From Rhodanobacter denitrificans (GTDB taxonomy: Bacteria > Pseudomonadota > Gammaproteobacteria > Xanthomonadales > Rhodanobacteraceae), in assembly GCA_017848855.1 (NCBI GenBank), contig JAFIHF010000022.1, forward strand, positions 1 to 64,000: a stretch of 64,000 nucleotides of DNA, in the 5' to 3' direction. The notes under the pieces are model-generated. The model ran no database searches. It was not told the origin of the DNA and saw only the letters and a list, made by a program, of their open reading frames with translations. Positions 7,822-15,711 of this stretch are shown piece by piece. Both the position numbers and the translations under genes were made by a program. How positions within the stretch are numbered: the stretch's first letter is position 1; each line of letters opens with the position of its first letter.

Positions 7822-9189
7822 TCACGCCTGCACGGCTCCGTGCGCGCGCAGTTCCTGCAGTTCCAGCCGGTGCTTCTTGCACAGGCGGTACACGGTGACC
7901 CGGGATATCCGCAGGCGCCGCGCGCATTCGCTGATGTTGAAGCGGCACTCGTGCAGGCAGGTGGCAATGACCTCGCGCTCGGCCGAGGCGCGGGAGACGC
8001 CCAGGCTGGCGACGGACGACTCGCCGTGCGTCGTCGCCGCGACCGGCAGGGCGAGGTCGGCGGCGCTGATCAGCGCGGCTTCCGCCAGCACCGCGGCGCG
8101 CTGCACCCGGTTGCGCAGCTCGCGCACATTGCCCGGCCAGGCGTACTGGCGCATCGCGCGCAGCGCCGCGTCGTCGAAGCCGCTCGCGGCGCAGGCCTGC
8201 CGCTCGCGGAAACGGGCGAGATAATGCTGCGCCAGCAACGCCACGTCGTCGCCGCGCTCGCGCAGCGGCGGTACCTGCAGCCGCAGCACGTTGAGCCGGT
8301 AGTACAGGTCCTCGCGGAAACGCCCCGCCGCCACGGCGTGCTCCAGGTCCAGGTGGGTGGCGGCCATCACGCGCACGTCCACCTCGATCGGCCGGCTGCT
8401 GCCCACGCGTTGCAGCACGCCCTCCTGCAGGAAGCGCAGCAGGTTGGTCTGCGCGTCCAGCGGCAGGTCGCCGATTTCGTCCAGCAGGATGGTGCCGCCG
8501 GCCGCGCTCTCGATGTGCCCGATCCGCCGCGCGGTGGCGTCGGTGAACGCGCCGCGCTCGTGGCCGAACAGTTCGGACTGCACCAGGTTGAGCGGCAGCG
8601 CGCCGCAGTTGATCGCCACGAACGGCTGCATCGCGCGCGTCGAGAGCCGGTGCAGCACGCGGGCAGCCACTTCCTTGCCGACGCCGGTTTCGCCGGTGAT
8701 CAGCACCGGCAGGTCGATCGGCGCGTACTTGCGCAGGTTGGCCGCCACCGTCGCCAGCGCCGCGCTGCACCCCACCAGTTCGGGCAGCTCGGCCGTCGCC
8801 TCGGCCGCGCGCGGCGGCACCGTGCGGGCACGCGCCAGCGCCGCGAGCAGGCGCGGCAGGTCCAGCGGTGCGGTGAAGAAATCCCGGCAGCCCTGCAGGA
8901 TGCGCTTGACTTGCGGATGCCGCGCCTGCGTGCCGAACGCGGTCAGGGCGATCCACGGCAGCGCGGGGTGTTCCGCCATCAGCTGCTGCATCGCCTGCAG
9001 GGCGCGGTCGTCGCACTGGCGCAGATCCGCCAGCGCCACCACGTTGCCGCCCTCGCGCACCCCGGCGCCGGCGTCCAGCCCGGCGACGCGGACATGCCAT
9101 CCGGCCTCGGCCAGCCCGCTGCGTTCGCGGGCCTCCGGCTGCCCGAACCAGATCACGCATCCCTGAGGCTTCGCACCCGTGGCTTCCAT
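7822..9189 (-). CDS. Sigma-54-activator-type (AAA+/Fis) regulator, VpsR-like, with GAFTDA motif
   Basis: 455 residues. An atypical receiver-like N-domain (about 10-120) without the usual acidic pocket is followed by an AAA+ domain: Walker A GETGVGKE 166-173, Walker B ILLDEIGD 234-241, arginine finger region FREDLYYRLN 291-300. A Fis-type helix-turn-helix lies at about 415-440. The sigma-54-contacting GAFTGA loop reads GAFTDA (213-218). The ATG at 9189 is chosen because GGGGGAGGG lies 5 bp upstream; a start 25 codons earlier lacks this. The architecture recalls VpsR-like regulators of exopolysaccharide. Regulatory targets are not evident from the neighbours. Confidence 0.85.
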   Translation of the reverse strand: MEATGAKPQGCVIWFGQPEARERSGLAEAGWHVRVAGLDAGAGVREGGNVVALADLRQCDDRALQAMQQLMAEHPALPWIALTAFGTQARHPQVKRILQGCRDFFTAPLDLPRLLAALARARTVPPRAAEATAELPELVGCSAALATVAANLRKYAPIDLPVLITGETGVGKEVAARVLHRLSTRAMQPFVAINCGALPLNLVQSELFGHERGAFTDATARRIGHIESAAGGTILLDEIGDLPLDAQTNLLRFLQEGVLQRVGSSRPIEVDVRVMAATHLDLEHAVAAGRFREDLYYRLNVLRLQVPPLRERGDDVALLAQHYLARFRERQACAASGFDDAALRAMRQYAWPGNVRELRNRVQRAAVLAEAALISAADLALPVAATTHGESSVASLGVSRASAEREVIATCLHECRFNISECARRLRISRVTVYRLCKKHRLELQELRAHGAVQA

Positions 9190-9354
9190 ACGCCCTCCCC
9201 CGGATTCCGATCGCCACGGGTCGCTCCCCTTGGCGGCAGCCGCATCGCGGATCCATGCCCGCATGTGACAGGAGGCGAATTGTAGACCCGTGCGCGGCGT
9301 CCGGATGTGACGACGAGGGCGACGGACACGCCCCGCAAGTTGTTGCGGACGACG

Positions 9355-9957
9355 TCAGGCTTTCTGGAAGCGCGGCAGGATGTCGCGCAGCTCGGCCAGG
9401 CGCTGCAGCGGGTCGGCCAGCTCCAGCAGGCGCTGGCGTTCGTCGTTGCCCAGCGGCAGCAGTTCGGCCAGCCGGAACCCCAGCCAGCACGCGTCGTCGT
9501 AGCACTCGCGCGGCGCCTGCTTCCAGTGCGGCGCCATCGCCTCGACCAGGCGCTCGGCGATCGTCTGCAGCAGCGCGAGTTCGACCGGCACCGGCACCTG
9601 CGGCTCCTCCGGCCACCATTCCACCTCGCCGCGCAGCTGGCCGTCCGCGCGCACCCGCGTGCGTCGCACCCGGAAGCGCTGGCCGCCCTCGGCCACGATG
9701 CCGAGCAGGCCGTCGGCGCCGTAATGGAAATCCACGATGCGCGCCAGCGTGCCCACCGCCGCCGGTAGCGCCGGTGCGCCCGTCTCGCGTCCGGCGAGGA
9801 TCAGGCAGACGCCGAAGCCGCGGCCGTCGCGCGTGCACTCGCGCACCAGGTCCAGGTAGCGTGGCTCGAAGATGCGCAGCTCCAGCCGCCCACCCGGATA
9901 CAGCACGGTGGACAACGGGAACAGCGGCAATCCGGCGCGGGAGGAAGGTCCAGCCAT
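9355..9957 (-). CDS. LON peptidase substrate-binding domain protein
   Basis: 200 residues consisting of the Lon N-terminal (LAN/PUA-like) domain without ATPase or protease domains. Family landmarks: LPLFPLSTVLYPGG at 10-23, LRIFEPRYLDLV at 27-38, and a basic HYGADGLLGIVAEGGQRFRV segment. Stand-alone members are common in proteobacteria, and their role, probably peptide or protein binding, is not settled. It is on the same strand as, but 76 bp from, the SDR gene. Confidence 0.85.
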   Translation of the reverse strand: MAGPSSRAGLPLFPLSTVLYPGGRLELRIFEPRYLDLVRECTRDGRGFGVCLILAGRETGAPALPAAVGTLARIVDFHYGADGLLGIVAEGGQRFRVRRTRVRADGQLRGEVEWWPEEPQVPVPVELALLQTIAERLVEAMAPHWKQAPRECYDDACWLGFRLAELLPLGNDERQRLLELADPLQRLAELRDILPRFQKA

Positions 9958-10033
9958 GCGGGCAGTGTAGCGGGCGGGTGCGGTGCCCCGACGGCGGAAC
10001 CGGGCGCCGGCATCCGCGCGGAGCTGGCGCGGC

Positions 10034-10852
10034 TCAGCCGAGGAACAGGTCGGGCAGCAGCGGCGCGCCGGGCTGCACGGCATAGGCGTCGAAATCGGTG
10101 ATGCCGGCTTCGCGCAGCAGCTCTTCGTCGATCGCGAAATGGCCGCTGTACTCGCGCGCGGGGCGCAGCAGCAGGGCGTGCGCGGCATCGGCCACGATCT
10201 CCGGCTTGCGGCAGTATTCGGCCTTGACGCCGTCGATCATCGCGATCGCCGCGGTGGCGATCACCGTGCGCGGCCACAGCGCGTTCACCGCGATGCCCAG
10301 CGGCTTGAACTCCGCGGCCATGCCCAGCACGCACAGGCTCATGCCCATCTTGGCGATGGTGTAGGCGGTGTGCGGCGCGTACCACTTGGGGTCGATGCTG
10401 GGCGGCGGCGAGAGCATCAGCACGTGCGGGTTCGCGGCCTGCTTCAGATACGGCAGGCAGGCCTGGGTGACGAGGAAGGTGCCGCGCGTGTTGACCTGGT
10501 GCATCAGGTCGTAGCGCTTCATCGGCGTGCCTTCCACGCCCGCCAGCCAGATCGCGCTGGCGTTGTTGACCACGATGTCGATGCCGCCGAAACGCTCGGC
10601 TGCCTGCGCCGCCGCGGCCTGCACCTGCGCCTCCTCGCGGATGTCGCACTGGATCGCCAGCGCCTTGCCGCCGGCGGCCTCGACCGCCGCCGCCGCGGTG
10701 TGGATGGTGCCGGGCAGCTTGGGGTTGGGCACGCCGCTCTTCGCCGCGATCACGACGTTGGCGCCGTCGCGCGCCGCGCGCAGCGCGATCGCGAGGCCGA
10801 TGCCGCGCGAGGCGCCGGTGATGAACAGGGTCTTGCCGTTGAGTGTGGTCAT
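10034..10852 (-). CDS. SDR family NAD(P)-dependent oxidoreductase (HSDL2-like)
   Basis: 272 residues of classical short-chain dehydrogenase. Nucleotide loop TGASRGIG 12-19, NNAS 96-99, and the catalytic pair Y164-x3-K168 in the context HTAYTIAKMG. The long insertion around PNPKLPGTIHTAA and the sequence LSPPPSIDPKWY are typical of the HSDL2/citronellol-dehydrogenase-like branch, suggesting a fatty or terpenoid alcohol/ketone substrate, but the substrate is not determined. It is divergent from the ABC transporter operon. Confidence 0.88.
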   Translation of the reverse strand: MTTLNGKTLFITGASRGIGLAIALRAARDGANVVIAAKSGVPNPKLPGTIHTAAAAVEAAGGKALAIQCDIREEAQVQAAAAQAAERFGGIDIVVNNASAIWLAGVEGTPMKRYDLMHQVNTRGTFLVTQACLPYLKQAANPHVLMLSPPPSIDPKWYAPHTAYTIAKMGMSLCVLGMAAEFKPLGIAVNALWPRTVIATAAIAMIDGVKAEYCRKPEIVADAAHALLLRPAREYSGHFAIDEELLREAGITDFDAYAVQPGAPLLPDLFLG

Positions 10853-11001
10853 GGGCGGGCCGGATAGCGGAACAAGCGGCCAGAGTCAGTTTTCCGCAGC
10901 GCCCGGTCAAGCCGGAAGCTCAAGAAAACCGATGGCGCCCCTCGTGCGCGCCCCGCGCGCGTGGCACATTGGCCGCCTCACCCAGCGGAGCCTGCGCAAG
11001 G

Positions 11002-11925
11002 ATGTCGACCGTCACCGCCACCGCACCGACGACGCCCGTCGCCGACATGCAAACCGCCGCCGTGCTGCGCGTGCGCGGCCTGCGCAAGGCGTTCAAGCAG
11101 CGCGAGGTGCTGCGCGGCATCGACTGGGACGTGCCGCCCGGCCGGGTGATCGGCCTGCTCGGCCGCAACGGCGCCGGCAAGACCACCCTGCTGCGCTGCC
11201 TGCTCGGACTCTCGCCGCTCGACGCCGGAACGGTGGAGCTGTTCGGCGAACCGATGACCGAGCCCGGCGGCGAGCGCATGCACCGCATCGGCTTCGTGCC
11301 GCAGACCTTCGACCTGTTCCCGTGGATGAAGGTGCGCGCCTACCTCGACTTCACCGCGGCGTTCTACGCGCACTGGAACCACGCGCTGGCCGCACGCCTG
11401 CTCGGCGACTGGGAGCTCGACCCGAAGCAGAAGATCGGCGAGCTGTCGCAGGGCCAGCGGCAGAAGCTGGCGATCGTGCGCGCGATCGCGCCCGAGCCCG
11501 ACCTGCTGGTGCTGGACGAGCCGGTGGCCAGCCTCGACCCGCAGGCGCGCCGCGCCTTCATGGCCGAGCTGCTGGCGCTGATGCAGGCGCCGGGCAAGAC
11601 GGTGATCTTCTCCACCCACATCACCGCCGACCTCGAACGCGCCGACGCCGACATCACCCTGCTGCGCGATGGCGCGATCCAGTTCACCCGCCCGCTGGCC
11701 GAGCTGCGCGAGCGCATGCGCCGCGCGGTGCTCACGCGCAGCGACGGCTGGCCGCAGGCGCCGGCGACGGCGGGCCTGCTGAAGGCCACGCTCAAGGGCG
11801 ACGAGGCGCAGCTGCTGGTGGAGGACGCGAACCCCGACAGCCTGCACGCGCTGGCCGCGCGCGAAGGCGCCACGCTGCGCATCGAGACGCCCACGCTGGA
11901 AGACCTGTTCGTGGAGCTGGCATGA
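11002..11925 (+). CDS. ABC transporter ATP-binding protein
   Basis: 307 residues. Walker A GLLGRNGAGKTT (51-62), Q-loop FVPQTFDLFPWM, signature LSQGQRQKLAI, Walker B LLVLDEPVASLDP and switch His in FSTHI. The C-terminal 80 residues form the regulatory extension seen in export-type (CcmA/YtrB-like) ATPases. The start at 11002 (AAGG ribosome site) is preferred; the ATG at codon 16 is possible. It overlaps the permease gene by 4 bp (ATGA), so the pair forms an exporter of unknown cargo. Confidence 0.92.
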   Translation: MSTVTATAPTTPVADMQTAAVLRVRGLRKAFKQREVLRGIDWDVPPGRVIGLLGRNGAGKTTLLRCLLGLSPLDAGTVELFGEPMTEPGGERMHRIGFVPQTFDLFPWMKVRAYLDFTAAFYAHWNHALAARLLGDWELDPKQKIGELSQGQRQKLAIVRAIAPEPDLLVLDEPVASLDPQARRAFMAELLALMQAPGKTVIFSTHITADLERADADITLLRDGAIQFTRPLAELRERMRRAVLTRSDGWPQAPATAGLLKATLKGDEAQLLVEDANPDSLHALAAREGATLRIETPTLEDLFVELA

Positions 11926-13337
11926 GAGCCGTATGGCAGCTGTGGCTGCTGCCGTGCCGGCAGCTGCAGGTGGGCGCGGTGCTGCTGCAACTGGTATGGC
12001 TGGTTGCTGCCGTGTTGCTGGCTTGTGTGCCCGCAGCCGGCGCGTGGGTGGCCGGCGCCGCCGCCATGCTGCTCGGCTTCGGCAGCTGGTTCTGGTTCAC
12101 CATGCTCGGCCTCGGCCTGCGCGGACTGTGCCGGCCGGAGAGTTTCCTGCTGCCCGACTTCCGCCGCCGGCTCGCCTGGGTGGGCGCGCTGCAGCTCGCG
12201 CAATGGGCGCTGCTGCCCACGCTGGCCGCGCTGCTGCTGCGCGTGCCGCATGCCCTGCTCGGCGGCGCGGCGATCCTGCTGCTGGCCGCGCTCGGGCTGG
12301 CGGCCAGCACCGCGCGCTACCTCAACCTGCTGGTGTGGGGCCTGTTCGTGCTGGCCGGCTGGCAGCCCGGGCTGGCCAGCCAGATCGCCAAGGCCGTGAT
12401 CGCCTCGCCGTGGGCGGTGCCGCTGGCGCTGCTGCTGACGATCCTGATCGCGCGCCTCAGCCTGCGCGCGATGCTGCGCATCGAAGACCGCGAAACCGAC
12501 AGCTCGCCGTTGGAGAACGCGCAGCTCGGCCGCGCCCGCGCCGGCAACCTGGACGGCACGCCGGCACGCCGCGGCAAGCTGGCCAGGCGCATCGGCGCGA
12601 TCTTCGACGGCACCTCGCAGCGCGCGATGGAACAGGCGCTGGCGCGCTACCGCCGCAAGCCCTCGTGGCACCTGCGCATGGTGCTGGTGCGCCGGCTGCT
12701 GCTGCCGCACGACAACCCGCAGGCGCTCGCGCTGCGCCTGCTGCTGGTGGCGGCGATCGTCACGTTCTACGTGGTGGCGGTGATGCACCGCCAGCGCTTC
12801 AACGCGGTGATGGTGGGCGCCTACGCGATCCTGCTGGGGCTGTCGCGCTTCCCGCAGCTCGGCCGCGGCATGCGCCAGATGCGGCCGAACCTCGCCGACC
12901 TCTACCTCACGCTGGCGCCGCGCACGCGCGCCGACTACCAGCAGACCCTGCTCGACGCGCTCACCGTGCTGGTGCCGATCACCGTGCTCAGCACCCTCGC
13001 CTACACCGGCCTCGGCATCGTGCTCACCCACGCCGCGGAACCGCTGCGCATGCTGCTCGACGCGGCGATCGTCAGCGCGGGCGCCAGCCTCACCGCGCTG
13101 GCGGTGCACCTGATCGGGCCGGAAGGCAGCTTCGGCCGCGGCCTGGTGGACATCGGCGTGACGCTGGGCGCGATGGCGGCGTACTGGGGCGGCTACTGGC
13201 TGCTCGGCGCGCTCGGCCATGCGCTCGGCAGCGGCGTGCTGTTGCTGCTCACGCTGGGATTCGGGCTGGGCGTGTGGACCTCGGCGCGGCGCGAGTACCT
13301 GCGTCGGCCGCCGTGCTTCGACGCGCCGCTGGCTTGA
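11922..13337 (+). CDS. ABC transporter permease protein
   Basis: 471 residues, strongly hydrophobic. The N-terminal half has several membrane segments (about 20-60, 90-150 and 165-185). A charged cytosolic stretch (about 190-255; basic/Arg-rich) precedes a second membrane half (about 270-465). It has no catalytic motif. Translational overlap with the ATPase gene makes it the membrane partner. Topology and the ATPase type suggest an ABC-2-like exporter; the substrate is unknown. It ends directly next to the convergent mpl gene with no intergenic space. Confidence 0.8.
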   Translation: MRAVWQLWLLPCRQLQVGAVLLQLVWLVAAVLLACVPAAGAWVAGAAAMLLGFGSWFWFTMLGLGLRGLCRPESFLLPDFRRRLAWVGALQLAQWALLPTLAALLLRVPHALLGGAAILLLAALGLAASTARYLNLLVWGLFVLAGWQPGLASQIAKAVIASPWAVPLALLLTILIARLSLRAMLRIEDRETDSSPLENAQLGRARAGNLDGTPARRGKLARRIGAIFDGTSQRAMEQALARYRRKPSWHLRMVLVRRLLLPHDNPQALALRLLLVAAIVTFYVVAVMHRQRFNAVMVGAYAILLGLSRFPQLGRGMRQMRPNLADLYLTLAPRTRADYQQTLLDALTVLVPITVLSTLAYTGLGIVLTHAAEPLRMLLDAAIVSAGASLTALAVHLIGPEGSFGRGLVDIGVTLGAMAAYWGGYWLLGALGHALGSGVLLLLTLGFGLGVWTSARREYLRRPPCFDAPLA

Positions 13338-14795
13338 TCAGCCGCGCAACAAGTCCACGAAGCGCCGCGGTGCGCCTTCGAAACCGCCGTTGGACATGAA
13401 CACTACCTGGTCGCCGGGGCGTGCCTGCGCGCGCACGGCCGCGAGCAGCGCGTCGACATTCGGCGCGGTGCTGCCGCGCCCTTGCAAGGCGTCGGTGACG
13501 CGGTGCGCGTCCCACGGCAGCTCGGGCCGATGCAGGAACACCACGGCGTCGGCGTCGGCGAGCGAAGGCGCCAGCGCCTCGGCGTGCGCGCCGAGCCGCA
13601 TCGAATTGGAGCGCGGCTCCAGCGCCACCACGATGCGCGCCTTGCCCACCTTCGCGCGCAAGCCGGCGAGCGTGGTGGCGATCGCGGTGGGGTGGTGGGC
13701 GAAGTCGTCGTAGACGCGCACGCCGCCCACTTCGTCCACCAGCTCCATGCGCCGCTTCACGCTCTCGAAGCTGGCGAAGGCGGGCAGCAGCGCGCGCGGA
13801 TCGGCGCCCGCCGCCGTCGCCGCAGCGAGCGCGGCCAGCGCGTTCATCACGCTGTGCCGGCCGAGCAGCGGCCAGCGGATTTCGCCCAGCAACTCGCCCT
13901 TGCGCGTGACCTTGAACGCGCTGCCGTCGGCGGCGATCAGTTCGGCCTGCCAGTCGCCGCGGCCGATGCCGAACGTTTCCACCGGCGTCCAGCAGCCCAT
14001 CGCCAGCACTTCGGCGAGGCGCTCGTCGTGCGCGTTGACGATCAGCCGGCCGTTGCCCGGCACGGTGCGCACCAGATGATGGAACTGGCGCTGGATCGCC
14101 GCCACGTCGGGGAAGATGTCCGCATGGTCGTATTCGAGGTTGTTGAGGATCGCGATGCGCGGACGGTAGTGCACGAACTTCGAACGCTTGTCGAAGAAGG
14201 CGGTGTCGTATTCGTCTGCCTCGATCACGAACGGGACTCGGGACTCGAATCGCGCAGGCAGGATGCCGGAGCGAACATCGGCACCGCCGATGGCCCGCAG
14301 GGCGAGCTGCGGATGCAGCGAGTCACTCGGGACTCGGGAGGAGCCGCCCAGCCTTGCGGAGACGCCGAAATTGCCGGGCACGCCGCCGATCAGAAAGCCG
14401 GGCGCCATGCCGGCGCTTTCGAGCAGGTGCGCGAGCAGGCTGGTGGTGGTGGTCTTGCCGTGGGTGCCGGCCACGGCCAGCACCTCGCGCCCGGCCAGCA
14501 CCGTCTCGCCCAGCCACTGCGGGCCGGAGACGTAGCGCAGCTGCGCGTCGAGCATGTATTCCACCGCGGGGTTGCCGCGCGTCATCGCGTTGCCCACCAC
14601 CACGAGGTCGGGCGCGGGCTTGAGGTGTTCGGCCGCATAGCCGTCCATCAGGCGGATGCCCAGCGCTTCGAGCTGGGTGCTCATCGGCGGGTAGACGTTG
14701 GCGTCGCAGCCTTCGACCTCATGCCCCAGTTCGCGCGCCAGCGCGGCCACGCCGCCCATGAAGGTGCCGCAGATGCCGAGGATGTGCAGGCGCAT
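13338..14795 (-). CDS. mpl: UDP-N-acetylmuramate:L-alanyl-gamma-D-glutamyl-meso-diaminopimelate ligase, with an inserted peptide
   Basis: 485 residues; E. coli Mpl has about 457. It reattaches the recycled murein tripeptide to UDP-MurNAc. Motifs: ILGICGTFMGG at the N-terminus, ATP loop AGTHGKTTTT 109-118, EADEYDTAFFDKRSKFVHY, NNLEYDHADIF, and VYDDFAHHPTA. Residues about 152-187, between SARLGG and PFVIEADEYD, have no counterpart in the E. coli protein; the DNA there is bounded at both ends by the GGGACTC heptad repeat found elsewhere in the window. The frame is kept, so the protein is probably still functional. It is separated from adk by a repeat cluster. Confidence 0.93.
   Translation of the reverse strand: MRLHILGICGTFMGGVAALARELGHEVEGCDANVYPPMSTQLEALGIRLMDGYAAEHLKPAPDLVVVGNAMTRGNPAVEYMLDAQLRYVSGPQWLGETVLAGREVLAVAGTHGKTTTTSLLAHLLESAGMAPGFLIGGVPGNFGVSARLGGSSRVPSDSLHPQLALRAIGGADVRSGILPARFESRVPFVIEADEYDTAFFDKRSKFVHYRPRIAILNNLEYDHADIFPDVAAIQRQFHHLVRTVPGNGRLIVNAHDERLAEVLAMGCWTPVETFGIGRGDWQAELIAADGSAFKVTRKGELLGEIRWPLLGRHSVMNALAALAAATAAGADPRALLPAFASFESVKRRMELVDEVGGVRVYDDFAHHPTAIATTLAGLRAKVGKARIVVALEPRSNSMRLGAHAEALAPSLADADAVVFLHRPELPWDAHRVTDALQGRGSTAPNVDALLAAVRAQARPGDQVVFMSNGGFEGAPRRFVDLLRG
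14230..14342. repeat. GGGACTC-heptad-bounded element inserted in frame within mpl
   Basis: The plus strand shows CGGGACTCGGGACTCG at the left end and ACTCGGGACTCGGGAG at the right end in the same orientation, with about 80 bp between. The insert is a multiple of three (about 36 codons) and encodes a peptide absent from E. coli Mpl. The same heptad forms an inverted array between accB and accC at 60996-61090, which identifies it as a dispersed repeat rather than native coding sequence. Confidence 0.75.
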
Positions 14796-14813
14796 GGAGA
14801 TTCCTTGGAATAC

Positions 14814-14962
14814 TCCCCTCCCCCGCCGGGGGAGGGGTGGGGGAGAGGGTACGAGGCTTGCGGGAGAACTCACGCAGAGCCGGACAAGAGTGCCCTCTCC
14901 CCAGCCCTCTCCCGCTTGCGGGAGAGGGAGAAAACACAACTCTCCCGCAAGCGGGAGAGGGG
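14814..14962. repeat. Cluster of three CTCTCCC/GGGAGAG palindromic REP-type elements
   Basis: Between mpl and adk three hairpin-forming elements follow each other: CCCCTCCCCCGCCGGGGGAG near 14816-14835, CCTCTCCCGCTTGCGGGAGA near 14906-14926, and CTCTCCCGCAAGCGGGAGAG at 14940-14959. The last two share the same stem with the loop inverted. They resemble the elements at 23618, 59208, 62485 and 62680. No gene or terminator function is needed to explain them, although they could stabilise the adk mRNA end. Confidence 0.8.
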
Positions 14963-14974
14963 AAAAGACACGGC

Positions 14975-15556
14975 TCAGCCGTTCGCCGCAACCTCGGCTT
15001 TCAGTGCGGCCTTCACCCGCGCGGTGACCTCGTCCAGCTCGCCCACGCCGTCGACCACCTGCAGCTTGCCGCGCCTGGCGTAGAAGTCGGCCACCGGCGC
15101 GGTCTGCTCGGCGTAGACCTTGAGACGGTCGCGCACCACGGCGGGGTCGTCGTCCTTGCGGTGCTCGGCGGCGTAGCGGATCTCGCAGCGGCCGACGATC
15201 ACCTCGCTCGGCACTTCCAGCTTCACCACCGCGTCCAGCGGCTGGCCGATGCGGGCCAGCAGGTGGTCGAGCGCGTCGGCCTGCGCGAGGTTGCGCGGGT
15301 AGCCGTCGAGGATGAAGCCGTTCTTCGCGTCGGCCTGGGCCAGGCGCTCTTCCAGCATCGCCAGCAGGATGTCGTCGGAAACCAGCTTGCCGGCGTCCAT
15401 CACCGCCTTGGCCTTGAGGCCGGTGGGCGTGCCCGCGGCCACGGCCGCGCGCAGCATGTCGCCGGTGGAGATGTGCGGCACGCCGAGGTCGTTCTTCAGC
15501 CGCATGGCCTGGGTGCCCTTGCCCGAGCCGGGCGCACCGAGTAGTACGAGTCGCAT
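14975..15556 (-). CDS. adk: Adenylate kinase (short-LID form)
   Basis: 193 residues. It interconverts ATP + AMP and 2 ADP. P-loop GAPGSGKGT at 7-15, AMP site ISTGDMLRAAV, and DGYPRN. The LID region is short (RYAAEHRKDDDPAVVRDRL) and lacks zinc cysteines, matching the 190-residue bacterial short form rather than the 214-residue E. coli enzyme. It is divergent from the phosphofructokinase gene across 155 bp. Confidence 0.95.
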   Translation of the reverse strand: MRLVLLGAPGSGKGTQAMRLKNDLGVPHISTGDMLRAAVAAGTPTGLKAKAVMDAGKLVSDDILLAMLEERLAQADAKNGFILDGYPRNLAQADALDHLLARIGQPLDAVVKLEVPSEVIVGRCEIRYAAEHRKDDDPAVVRDRLKVYAEQTAPVADFYARRGKLQVVDGVGELDEVTARVKAALKAEVAANG

Positions 15557-15711
15557 ATCGCTCCGCAGTGGCGGCGCCGTGCCGCCCGTACCCTGGAAAA
15601 TGGCGTTCACGGTAGCGTTTGAGGGCCGTTGCCGTCAAACGAAAATCGCCGCCGGAGTACCGACATTCGTCGCATCGGCGCGATACTGGCGCTTCCCGCA
15701 AGGAGATCGCC

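Noticed and set aside
6544-9285. Large 913-codon plus-strand frame over argD and the GAFTDA regulator
   Set aside because: Antisense shadow of two real minus-strand genes, and continuous only because of GC-rich third positions.
14814-14962. Repeat cluster considered as a terminator of adk or mpl
   Set aside because: The stems lack U-runs and recur in other gaps in both orientations, so a dispersed-repeat explanation is simpler, though some may affect RNA ends.
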